A program made the translations under genes and the position numbers. A stretch of 64,000 bases of DNA from Eretmocerus hayati. Its lineage: Eukaryota; Arthropoda; Insecta; Hymenoptera; Aphelinidae. Location of the stretch: the NCBI GenBank assembly GCA_029851415.1, contig CM056742.1, positions 152,835,121 through 152,899,120 of the forward strand, in the 5' to 3' direction. This document shows positions 1 through 10,964 of the stretch, piece after piece; position 1 is the stretch's first letter; each line of letters starts with the position of its first letter. The notes beneath the pieces are model-generated. The model made no database searches, had not been told where the DNA came from, and saw only the letters and a list, made by a program, of their open reading frames with translations.

Positions 1-186
1 GGCAGGCGGTCGCATGCTCGGAAAGAATCAACTACCGCCGAGTGTACATAGATTTAAACCGTGGACTTCACTATGTATGTCAAACAGGCGCAGCAGGGAA
101 GTGACTTAATCGCCTGATCCGGTCGTGAGTCTGTTCTCTCTGAGTCAGTTCAGTTTGTGTATTGGTGGATGCGAGTAATGAATGAA

Positions 187-620
187 GAGTGATGGCATGT
201 TAGAAATAATGAGTCATGAGATGATGATAACGTAGATAGATGAGATATGCTTGATGGTCGAAAGTGTGAAATGAATGATTGCCTCACCCTCAGCTACTTG
301 GAGACGAATTTGTACACAGACCCTGCGTGGAAAGATTCGTCTCCGAGTAGGCGATCATTGGCTTATGATGTAATGTGCTGATGGATGTGAGGTTGGTGAA
401 TGCCGATGAATGGATGTAAGTGTTGGGGTGATAAAAATGTAGAGTAATGGGATGAAATAGTCTGGTGTTTGGATGTGTGTAGGCTAATGAATGATGAGTT
501 GATGAAAATGTAGACAAATGAGATGAGATTATTGATGAGATGTGCTTGATGGTTAAAAGTGTGAAATAAATTATTGCTTCACCCTCCTACTTCGAGACGA
601 ATTTGAACGCATAGGATTCT
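187..620. repeat. Degenerate direct repeat with a small hairpin
   Basis: Two similar copies of a stretch lie about 297 bases apart, near 238-318 and 535-616. Both read roughly 'gatgagat.tgcttgatgg' and then 'gagacgaattt'. The first copy also folds back on itself, with arms at about 293-310 and 333-349. No protein is supported here. This looks like a decayed tandem duplication. Confidence 0.5.
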
Positions 621-2141
621 GTGGCAAGGCCAAAAGCTTAATTATTTGATTCTGAGTTCGTGTATTCTCACTTATCCAATGCGGCACACTCAATACACAT
701 TCCATATGTTCTCATCCAATATCATGAGCGCATTCGAAGAAAATGGGAGAATTCATTCGACATTGGTTCACTGCAAAAATTTATAAACATGTGAGCCAGT
801 ATTTCGGCAGTAGACTACATGCGCAGTAGGCTACGGTCGTATTACGGCCGTAAACCCCTTGATCTTACTTGTTTTTACGAAACGACCCAACCCACTAGTT
901 CTCGTTCTGTCTCAGTTATTCAACAAAAAAGTGTTTACAAAAAACAGAAAACTAACTCGCTGAAACTGGTCTCACTTTTTCACTCTAATCTTGAAAAATC
1001 ACCATCATGAATTAATATCTACAATGGCGATCAGACAATTCATACACACAATCAAAATCATATCCATATGCACCTCCCACTCTACAATCACCTTGCATAT
1101 GAATATTTCTCAATTTCGTCAAGGGAAGGTCTCAAGACACTCCGATTGGCCACTAAACTCCAGCCAATCAGGGCATCTCTCATAAAACCTCTATATGGAT
1201 ATATATGACGCAATATCATACACATAACCCTGGTTACCACCCCTGCACCCAGTTATTATTGGTCGGCTTTGCAAGGAGAGAAATTCTCCACTCCCCTCAT
1301 CTCGAATGCTTCAAAAAGGGGGTTGGTTAGACCACCCCGCCATATAATATCCCCACCGTACATATACAAGGGGATGTCTATACACCGTCAGTTATGAGGA
1401 TCGATATCGTTGAACACCGCGCGCACAGTCGATATTCTATACGTTCGCACATCAATGTGGACATACCTACATACACTTGATGTGTGGTATGGTCTACATA
1501 CAATCATCCTCTTGCATATGTTTTGCCAGACAATTCATCCCCCTACATACTGTATGTATTATATGTATGAACCTGACGTAATGTATGCAAGTGTGTGGGT
1601 ACGTATGGCTCGAGAGAGAGTGAGCTGCCAAAGTTATTCGATTACGGCACGCGACTCGTTTCTGCCCCTTTTCTATATAAAATCGAATACAGAAGCAACT
1701 CGATCGCTCGCCGATATAACACTGTATATATAAACGCTGTGTGAGCGTGGGTGCAAGAGACGTAGAGTAGAAGGATCTGATGCCACTATATTAGTATGAG
1801 TTGAACTATACATTTGTATGGGGATATATTCAACTCGATTTTGCTATGAGCTTCGTGCGATTCGCAACGATGTGGCCTGGCAAAGCTGATTTATAATGGA
1901 ATATCGAATATCCTATTCGACGAATTGAGCATTCGATTGGCTTCAAATACGAATATACTGGAATTTCATCCTATGATACGGTGAATGTAAGGATCAATTT
2001 CTAAAAATGCACACAAGAGTCGACTGAATGATTCATTTCAAATTCTTTGTGAGAGTAACCAAACAATTCTGGAATATTCGTTCAAATTGAAATCCGAGAG
2101 GCTGCTTCATTGTGAGTGATCACTCTTCGAGGAAATCTCAA
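621..2141. other. Intergenic, no gene seen
   Basis: AT-rich DNA with short open frames, none resembling a known protein or flanked by convincing splice sites. I see nothing else in it. Confidence 0.6.
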
Positions 2142-2216
2142 TGACATCATTTAAAGAGTGATTCTCTATCATTTGATAGAAAATGATGATAAAAAATCAT
2201 TCTTTAAATGATGTCA
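2142..2216. repeat. Short hairpin, 22-bp arms
   Basis: The arms at 2142-2163 and 2195-2216 are inverted copies with one mismatch around a 31-base spacer. The hairpin abuts the inverted-repeat element that begins at 2222, so it may be part of the same insertion or a separate small foldback. Confidence 0.6.
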
Positions 2217-2221
2217 CTGAC

Positions 2222-3053
2222 GGTAAGTGTACCCAACTTGCCCCCATTTGCCGATCTCGTCAGGAATGGACCCTCGCTGACCTCCGCGCAATTTTTTTAC
2301 GATTGTTATGTTAAAATATGAAGAAATAAGTGGTTCAAATACACCCTGAATCCCTTCCGCGTTCCTCAGAAAATTGAAAGTGGTTTTTACATTTTTCGTG
2401 TTTGCACAGCTACTTATGAATTACCGATAAAATTGCGTTCAGTAATATCGGTGCCAAATTTTTTGAATCAGACCAATCACAATGTACTTCAGCGCACTCA
2501 GTTCTTTGTTTCAAAACCTTTTAAATACGCTCTTCAGATTTGCAAAACTCTGATTTCGAGCGATTTTATGAGCAAGAAAGGAAAATCTGTGTGAAGCAAG
2601 ACGGCCAACATCGGTATGTGCCCAGAATGCACCGGTATGGCTATCTCGAAAACGCGAGCGGTACGGCTATTTCAACACTCAGAACGCGTTTATCACGCCA
2701 AAATAGGTTGGTGATAGTCTTTGAAACCGAAAAAAAGCTCCAAATGAGGTTGCACTGCGATGAAAACGGATGAAAACGTTATTGCGCACTTCATCGCCGA
2801 TTTACATCGTTTTAAATTATGGGGGCAAGTTGGATACATGAGAGTTCACGAAAGAGTGCACACTTTAGTAAACTCTCAAAAATCACTTTTTGTGAAAATC
2901 GTGATAGCTCGGCTCTGTTGTGTCAACGTACTTCAACTCATTTTGAAGCCCTTGAGACAAGCTTTAAAATGAGCTAAAGTACGTTGAAAAAAAATTGGAG
3001 GGCGAGAACTGTTGAGAAAATGGCTTAGTGAGGGCGGGTTGGATACTCTTACC
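2222..3053. mobile_element. Non-autonomous element with terminal inverted repeats
   Basis: The left end (2222-2247) and right end (3029-3053) are inverted copies: GGTAAGTGTACCCAACTTGC on the left against GGTAAGAGTATCCAACCCGC reading inward from the right. A further inverted copy of the motif sits inside at 2818-2838, and a hairpin lies at about 2925-2988. No transposase is present. I could not define a target-site duplication, so the exact ends and superfamily are open. Confidence 0.5.
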
Positions 3054-4212
3054 TTATATCACACACTTTCTCAATTCTATTGTCAATACAACTGACGAAA
3101 GAAAGTGCTTGACACATGACGTGAGTGGTTTTGGCATCTTCTGAATGATTCCAATCCTCGACTTCGGCTTTGGCCGGTAAATATTACCCGGTATGCAGAA
3201 AGCAATACTCCCGACTTTGCATTGTAATTGTACTATTTTTTATGATTTCCAGGAACGTGAAATTGGCTCACACCCTTTACTTCGGCACGGTCGAAATTTT
3301 GTTGAATCGAAATTTGATTACTTCGATGCACAATGTCTGACAAAAATACTTCACTCGCCGGATTAAGTCATATTAATTCATCCGACGAATCATCATTTGC
3401 CAATGTGTTATCAATCAAATGAATGAATTCAATTATCCCGGAGTTGAGGTATGTACATCGCGTGATGGATTATTTTGGTGGAAAAACCAACGACATCAAT
3501 TCTTCGCCTCACATTATCATAGGTAACGAGAATTCGAAGGTTATTTTAAAAATTTTTCCTCGGGGTAAGTGAAAAACTCGAAATGAGGACAAAATGTGTC
3601 CATTTCAGGTTTTCCGGAAATCGCTTTGGTATCTTAGAGTCTATTGAAAAATACTGTCCGGGAAATTTCCAATGTCATTTGAATCAGGATTACATAAATA
3701 GGACGCAAAGATAATTTCTCCCAAAAGTATGTAATAATGATGAAAACAATCTGAAAAATACTAAAGCAACTCTTTGAAAATCTAAAATCTTCAAATTTTG
3801 ACAGCAATCCTCATGATAGATGCAAAAATTTCAGCTATTCTGGTCTGCATCAAGATTGACGGTATTGGCTCACCCAAGTTGGAAATTAGTTTCTCAAGTA
3901 TATGTTTGACTATAACATCAATGATATGCATTAAATTACATTATTGGTAAAACGATCGTTCAGAGCCTCGAAAAAGTCCATGTTCGAAGGCAAGGACCAT
4001 AATTATGATGATTGCATTATTTTTGGTGGAAATGTTTCAGGGCTGCTAATGGAGCTCGAGTTCGAATTCCGGCAATTTATTATAACCGGAAGCAGTTAAA
4101 ATTACATCAAAGTTCCAGTTGATATTGTTCAGAGTAATTTTCCATATCGGGTTCTACTGCAGATATTGATATCGATACTAAAGACAAATATCATCTCATA
4201 AATTAAACTTAC
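3054..4212. other. Intergenic, no gene seen
   Basis: AT-rich sequence with no credible open frame and no repeat structure that I could resolve. Confidence 0.5.
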
Positions 4213-4428
4213 TTAAGGGGATGTCGGAGTCCTATCCTACTTGCTTAGTTATCGACATTGGCGAGTTTCCAAACCATTCGACGAATTTTTGAGATATCGC
4301 AATTCTAATAAGTAACACCGATTTTATGGACCAAACAGAATCGGCGTTACTTATTAGAATTTCGATATCTCAAAAATTCGTCGAATGGTTTGGAAATGCG
4401 ACAATGTCGGTATCCGACAACCTCTTAA
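4213..4428. mobile_element. TTAA-flanked MITE with near-perfect hairpin
   Basis: TTAA at 4213-4216 and 4425-4428 flanks a 208-bp palindromic element. The arms, about 4253-4323 and 4339-4409, are nearly identical inverted copies of about 70 bp. The extreme ends are weaker (GGGGATGTCGGA against GAGGTTGTCGGA). TTAA duplications are typical of piggyBac and Kolobok transposons; with no transposase I cannot choose between them. The right TTAA is shared with the next element. Confidence 0.75.
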
Positions 4429-4954
4429 GGTAGTTGTACACTAAAACTGAAAATACAGTGAAATCTCCGGTCGCACTGACACCTCTGGTTGCATCAAAAC
4501 TGTCCGCTATTCGGAGGTGTCCGCTAATCAGAGGTTCATTTCTGTGATTATACTTATGCTGGTCGCAAAAATTGTCCGTTATTGAGAAGTGTCCGCTAAT
4601 AGGAGGTATCCATTGAGGGAAATTCCACTCTATACCAGAAAATCACCAAAGTTGGGGAGGATTTAGTTCAAGTGTTAATGAACACCTGTGCAAAATTTCA
4701 GAATGATTGACCGTTTTGTTTCGGAGTGGTAGCCATCAAAAACCCGCAACTTTTAACATTGCGTTTATATGGGAGTCAACGATCCCGCATGAGCGCCATG
4801 CTAAAAGTGACGAATTTTGATGACTACTACTCTCAAACAAAACGGTCAATCATTTTAAAATTTTGCACAGGTGTTCATTAACACTTGAACTAAATCCTCA
4901 CCAACTTTGGTGACATTCTCGTATATTTTGCATTTTAGTGTACAACTACCTTAA
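4425..4954. mobile_element. Second TTAA-flanked MITE, adjacent
   Basis: TTAA at 4425-4428 and 4951-4954 bounds a 522-bp element (4429-4950). Its ends share 18 perfect inverted bases, GGTAGTTGTACACTAAAA. Inside, a second pair of long arms (about 4642-4742 and 4817-4912) is also inverted. The left part repeats a 'gtgtccgct' motif several times. It has no coding capacity. Confidence 0.75.
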
Positions 4955-6151
4955 TTTGCGCTATTGGAGAGCACAGTATGCGATAATCGATCCATCACCT
5001 CATTCCCTTGACAATAGCAAGCATGAAAAATGGTGAACTTGATATGATGATCGAACGAGTCTCCATCAGGGTCCGAATGATCGCATCCATACAATTGCAC
5101 AAGGGCGTCGAGAACGCGCCCGCGTATAAGCTGATAGCAATCAAGCCCTCGTATCGACGGCGAGAGGAGGAAGAGTATAGAGTCTCAATAGGGCGCAAGC
5201 TATGCAGTAGTAAAACCCGCGTATGGTCGGGCATCTATATAGGAAGTTTAGATGCGAGGATATGGTATATGGTATAGAGAGGGTGATTGCGCGCGCGTAA
5301 AGTCATACATACGCGGCATTATATCGCGAAACAATCGATACAAGCCACAACCGCAGCCCTCGCGAAGCCTCCCCCCTTTAATCTTCTTGCCTCGGAGGCA
5401 TTCCCTTTGATTTTACTAGCCGCGAGCCTGGACTCGCCATTTCCAGCCCCGAAGCGAGCCTCGCTATTTATCTGCGTTCTCTGCGTATCTTGCGCCTAAT
5501 CGTGAATAAAACCTCCAAACGCGAACCACGATTAACCTCAAACTCGATTGATCTTTGGCTCCGGCGATATAGTATTCTACATCTATGGCTTATTCTTGAG
5601 AATAATTAATAATACCTGTAATCTGTGACTGCTTGTTCAGATTTCTTCTTTCTATCGTGGCTTTTAAATGTTGGAGCAATCTTTGCCGGAACGAAGCCTG
5701 ACTATATATGAATATTTCAAAGTCATTCTACGATGTATGGAAGAATTTTTCTTTCAATGAGATAATAGAATTTTTCTGCCGCGATGCAAATTGTGCTCAA
5801 GTAAAACGAGACTAACAACACTTTCTTCGCAATCGAAAGAATCACCTGCAATATTTCTGTACGTCAGTTGTAGTTTTATCTCAATGTCAATGGAAGTTAA
5901 ACTTTGACGACGTTAAAAACAATTTACACCATTCCATTTTATCAACCAACTATGGGAAGTGTTATATCGCTTCGACCAAAAATATTGGATCTAGTACACA
6001 CTAGCCGTTACAGTTCTCAAAGGCTGCAGTAAGGGAAGCGATCTTCTTCTGATAATTGAACGATTCCATAGACCGACTTGAAAATCATGCTTTACCATTA
6101 TTCTCTCTGATAATGAGCTTCTAAAAAAATGAGCTAAATGGCCTTTGAAGC
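4955..6151. other. Intergenic, no gene seen
   Basis: Overlapping short frames at 4995-5499 run on both strands through GC-richer sequence. None resembles a known protein, and I see no promoter or splice support. Confidence 0.5.
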
Positions 6152-7037
6152 TACCGTCAACCGGGGTAACTTTGGAACAAAAATTGCATTTTTTCCCTTC
6201 AACCTCGCGAAACTTGTACGTCTTACATTAGAAGTGCATTGTATCTGTAGTCAATCGAAAGCTTACAGTTCCAGCTTTCGGTTGCGATGTTTAGAGGATC
6301 CATTTGGATATCTCTGGTTGGAGCAGATAGCGCTGAAAGTCGTGTTCCAAAGTTAGACACGGACTGGGGTAACTTTGGAACAGAAATTGTTATCATTATG
6401 ATTGTCACCATCAGTAATTGAAAGTTGAGTGTCTTAGCTTTCATTGACCTATAGTAAGAGTCTATTTGGTTGAATTGAACTTCTATAATTGAGCATAGAC
6501 ATCTTCAGCATACCTCACTGTCTGCACCACGGACAACTCTCGAGGAGGAAAATACCTTCACAGTTGATGTCTGATGAAAACTGCTATAACTCGGCTTCCG
6601 CGGGTCGAAATGAGACGTTCTTTGGCTCATTTTGAAGCTTTCGCCAACAACTACTCAAGTAAGTAGAATTTAATGATGATATAGAAATTGGGAGATAATT
6701 CAGAGTACATGAACAAGTGTTCCAAAGTTACCCCGGTGTCTGGAAAAAAATACATACTTGTCAGTTTTTACTCTACAAAATTGAAACTTCGTGGAAATAC
6801 TCCAATGTAACAATGGATTCGTCCAGATATGTGTACAGACAAGTGAAATCTAGCTCAGCTACCTTGGATTTGAACTGCTGAAATCGGAACCACACACCAC
6901 TTTTTCCGACAGACTGTTTGCTAGGTCGAAAACATACTTCTGAAGAATTCAGCTTATAAACGGATTAATAGCTGATGGAGGCCTTTACGCCAATGCAAAA
7001 CCTCGTTTATGCTTGCCCCAAGTGGAGGAAACCGGTA

Positions 7038-7426
7038 TTAAGGCCATGCGGTAGCCGTGCAAGCTAAATTTTGTTCCCAGAATACTCAAATTCTTTTGCG
7101 ATTTGGGCTAAACGACGAGTTGTGCCACACTTGTTATCATCCAACTTGAATGGTTCAACTCGTCGTTTAGCCCAAATCGCAAAAGAATTTGAATATTCTG
7201 GGAACAATAATATGCGTATATTATAGGTTAGGATGTCCCAGGCGCTCAATGGTCCCCACTTTTCTGCAATAATCTAATGATTTGGGCTGAACACTGAGTT
7301 GTCGAGAATAAATCGGATGATAACAATAACTAGACAACTCATCTCAAACTTTGTACCATTAAAATTTTCACATAAGTGATGAATGGAACTTTACGGCCGG
7401 GCTGCACGGCTACTGCATGCCCTTAA
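7038..7426. mobile_element. TTAA MITE nested inside the TA element
   Basis: TTAA at 7038-7041 and 7423-7426 bounds a 381-bp element. Its inverted ends read GGCCATGCGGTAGCCGTGCA on the left and GGGCATGCAGTAGCCGTGCA from the right. It lies wholly inside the 6152-7509 element and so inserted later. Its interior contains a very clean 50-bp hairpin and a degenerate second copy of it at about 7278-7355. Confidence 0.75.
7073..7205. repeat. 50-bp near-perfect hairpin
   Basis: The arms at 7073-7122 and 7156-7205 are inverted copies with a single mismatch around a 33-base loop. A transcript across it would form a long double-stranded RNA. The short frame running over it on the minus strand is a by-product of the symmetry. 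Confidence 0.85.
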
Positions 7427-7509
7427 GGCCTCAGGATCATCTGCCTAGCCAACTGTGCGTGATAACCACTCTTTCATGAGTTGTTCCAAAGTTGCCCCAG
7501 TTGACGGTA

Positions 7510-8061
7510 TAGCGTGTACGAACCACCAACACAATGGATATCCAAAAGCAACGGCTCTCACTCTACTGTGATAATCCAGTTGACGAAAAATGTTTATTCC
7601 AAAGTGATATTCAGTGAAGACAATTTTCATTTCAATTCATCAAAGTATGTCAGAAAGACGAGGGAAGTCCAAGGATTTGCAATTAGGATCCCATCATCAT
7701 AGATTATCTGCCGTTGATTGAATTTTCAATACGACTATCAACTTTCCTCCCATGAAAACACCTCTTTCCAGTGTAAGCCCCCAGAACGGCGCATATATAT
7801 TTGGTCAAAGTGGATATCTAAAAGGATGATTCTGCTATGGCAAGATAAATAAAAAGCCTAGCAAAAAAGAGGGTAAAAAGACCGGCTTAAGACCACGAGT
7901 ACATAGAAAAGTAGTAAGTGGCGCTAAAGCTGTGCTAGACTCTTCAGGCATTTTTGTGCATTATACATATTTCTAGAGTAATAAAGACAAGCAATTCCGG
8001 TATAAAGAATTACACGGTAATTTTAAATGAAGGGTGGATCCTGTCCATACAAGACAGTACT
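7510..8061. other. Intergenic, no gene seen
   Basis: There is no convincing open frame or repeat here. Confidence 0.5.
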
Positions 8062-8275
8062 TTATACGTCCATACGTAGAAACAGCGTGTTTCTAGGCCT
8101 CCTCGCTACGCGAGGAGGCCTGGAAACAAGCTGTTTCTGCGTACAGACGTATAAAACTGCATACGCGTCTCGTGCGGAAACATTTTTCCTTCGGGAAAAC
8201 CAAGCTGGACGGTGCCGTCGCCCACGTCCAGCTTGGTTTCCCGAAGGAAAAAATGTTTCCAGCACTCGACGCGTA
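8062..8275. repeat. Two tandem long hairpins
   Basis: The first hairpin has 45-bp arms at 8062-8106 and 8110-8154, with five mismatches and a 3-base loop. The second has 36-bp arms at 8176-8211 and 8225-8260, differing only in two homopolymer lengths, with weaker outer pairing to about 8275. The two are unrelated in sequence and only about 20 bases apart. No coding function is apparent; the 191-codon frame crossing them is produced by the repeats. Confidence 0.85.
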
Positions 8276-9580
8276 ATGTACTATTATACGTTCTCGCACT
8301 CTTCGATGACCCTCCACCTCACAAGCCACCACTGCCATCCTGTACCTCATACCTCTTTTTTTAGACTCCAGTCCAGCTCATACGAGCCTGTCTCACTCCG
8401 TCTCTTTCTCGCAGACCCCGGGATTGTCCAGGATCTATATATTGCTATACAGAGGGATGACCGCGTCGCGCGCGGAGGAGCTCGTATACGAGACGTGGCG
8501 GAGGGTATAATATATATATTAGAAAAGAGGCGATATATCCGAGGGTCAAGCATCGCAAAAACTGAAAGGGGCGCACTCGAAGCGTGTCGCTTGCCCATAT
8601 AAGGCTAGGGAGTACATTTTTTATCGGTAAAAACTCCATTAGGAAAGAAGAAAGAGTGTGTGTGTGTGTGTGTCTGTGTGGCTGTTTGTTATTGGTCATC
8701 CTCGCGGGTAAGAGAGGGAAAAGGGATGTCTATCCCTATGCGCGACCCTCCGTCTTTCTCTCGCGGGCGATCCCCTGGCCGCATTGATCTCAAAGACAGC
8801 TTTGCTATCCACCACCACCCTCTTTGTCCACTCTCGACTCTACTCTACCAACTTATTCGGACTTTATCCCTTTTTTCCTTCGCACGGATACTCAATAACT
8901 CCTGGTGTGCCACCTCTAGACCAATCTCTCTGTTTTGTCCGTCTTTTTAAACTTTTTTGCCTCGATTTTGGTACAGATTGTTTTTTTTTTGCACAATGTC
9001 ACTAGTCGAGATTTTTCTATTGCCGATTTCAAGTTTCACTGGGATGTTCTGATTCAATTTTCTTTTTTATCAGCTTTGGTGCCGAAAGATGCAATAAGCC
9101 TGTACACATTTTTACTCCATATCGAAGAAGTGAAATATTCATGGGTTGAGTGAGCACAAAAACCACATTGTACTGTAAAAGGATGCCTTTTTCGAAAAAC
9201 ACATCTAAGAAAATTCGGAGGTGAGGTTGGGGGTTGGCACATTTTCGCCCCCAAATATCGAAGTTTCCGCGAAACTACCCATACGAGGGCATCAAACTTG
9301 GAATTCGTATCCCGAGGGATTTTTTCTGAATTGAACTGAGGGAAAATGTCAAAATTGTCATCAAGGAATGAATGCTATATTATGCGCATGCGTACCGTGT
9401 GCAATTTTTTGACGAACTACGAGTAGCAGTGTAGGAACCGGATAGAGGAAACACTTTCAAAAAGCATTCCAGGGTGGTGTCAAAACTAGTAGGTTCTCTT
9501 CAGGTCCTTTTCTGGACACATAGGAGCTAAAACACTCAAAAATCTTAGTTTGCTCATAACTTTTTTGTATGATAATGAAC
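8276..9580. other. Intergenic with a (TG)n microsatellite
   Basis: It contains a (TG)n run at about 8657-8675 and pyrimidine-rich stretches that yield several overlapping frames on both strands. None resembles a protein family. Confidence 0.5.
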
Positions 9581-10657
9581 AACCTGCATGCGAATTTTCA
9601 GCCATTATTTCTACTTCTGGATCCTTTTAGAAATTTTTAGTCCGCAAAAAATCTCAAAAATCAAAGGAATGCATTGTTTCCTCACAAAACTTGTATGTTC
9701 TTGCAAACTATCTCTGTTTTGAAAATTCTCTTGAGCTCACTTTCAGTTGATGCTCGAATTCGTGGAGAGTAATTTCAAAAGCAAATTTTAGTTCAGAAAT
9801 TACAATTAGCATCTCCCGCACATGCACTGTTTTTCACGTCTTAGCTCGTCTAATTTACTTCGAAAACCTGTTGCTGAAGTTAATTTCCATGCAATAGGAC
9901 TTGAGCTACGGCTGTTGAGAGAAAAAGAGAAGTCTCGGGTATGAAATCCGTGAGCCCAGAAGAAGATCGACGATTGCTCCTACCCTCGTCTACTCCATCA
10001 AATTGACTTCACCAAGGTGTATTTTTGAATAACATTCAGCCAGCTGTCGATTAAAACTAGTCGTATGACTCAAAATCTATTTTCACGTTTAAAAGTTCAA
10101 ATCTAACTAATTATTGCCCACAATTTATTACGATTCTGATCAATCGATTATGAATTTTTTGTGCATGCGTGTGGATTCTGAGGCTCAGTACTGAATTTGG
10201 TCGATGATTGGCTTGATTTTCTCCAAAACATTTCTTGGTCAAGCCGATTTGATAGAGTAGAAGCAAAATTATACGCTTCAAACGGTAAAGAAGATTGTCG
10301 ATCTTCGTCTGGGCTCACGGATTCGATACCTGGGCCTTTTCTTTTCCTTTCAACATCCGCAGCTCCAGTCTTGTTGCATCAAACTGACTTCAGCAAGAGA
10401 TTTTTCTGAATAAAATCGAACGAGCTATTGGCTGAAAATTGTTTGAAAGACGTAGAAAACTGGGCATGCGCAGAAGATGCTAATCACAGGATCGAAATTT
10501 GCATATTTCTCTACAGAGTCAGAGGTTGCAAGAACGTACAGCGGAGTTTTGTGAGGTGAAAATACAAAATTCTGGGTTTTTGAGATTTTTTGCGCATTAA
10601 AACATTACGAGAAAGCTCCAGAAGTAAAAAAAAATGGCTGAAAATCTGCATGTAGTT
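9581..10657. mobile_element. Imperfect inverted-repeat (foldback-like) element
   Basis: The arms at about 9581-9720 and 10513-10657 align as diverged inverted copies; both contain 'gattttcagccat'-like and 'caaaaaatctcaaaaa' stretches. Further in, 9940-9980 and 10285-10345 pair around 'aatccgtgagccca'. No target duplication or transposase was found. The 70-codon frame at 10197 lies inside and is probably meaningless. Confidence 0.5.
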
Positions 10658-10964
10658 AGTTGAGAAAATATTGCATGAAATTCCATTAGTCCATTTTATT
10701 AATTTTTTTCACTGGTACATTCGTGTACATACATTATACTGTTAAAGAACACATTTCTGGGAACACTTTGCATAAGATCTCAAACGAGAGAATCATCCTA
10801 TGAAAATGTTGTACAACTCGTGTAAAAATATTTAGAATATAATTTGACTTGAATATTAAGCGTTTTTGTTGGAGCAATTGCAGTCATAAGCGTAAATTGA
10901 TATCGATACAATAACACATTTCTGTACTTAACGAGTAAATAAAAAGAGTAACCGCTCATTCAGC

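Larger units (their letters stand above)
6152..7509. mobile_element. TA-flanked TIR element (Tc1/mariner- or pogo-like)
   Basis: TA dinucleotides at 6152-6153 and 7508-7509 bound a 1,354-bp element. Its 25-bp ends match at 23 positions when inverted; the first 20 bases are CCGTCAACCGGGGTAACTTT. Additional internal copies of 'ggggtaactttggaac' occur at about 6366 (direct) and 6719-6738 (inverted). No transposase frame remains. A different TTAA element is inserted inside. The TA duplication points to the Tc1/mariner/pogo group. Confidence 0.75.

Noticed and set aside
4050..4080. 'gagttcgaattccggc' resembling a tRNA T-arm
   Set aside because: No matching acceptor, D-arm or anticodon stem can be folded around it.
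7064..7249. 61-codon minus-strand frame
   Set aside because: It runs through both arms of a 50-bp hairpin; the peptide repeats itself because of the symmetry.
8027..8602. 191-codon plus-strand frame
   Set aside because: It crosses two perfect hairpins, is mirrored by frames on the opposite strand and has no domain similarity.
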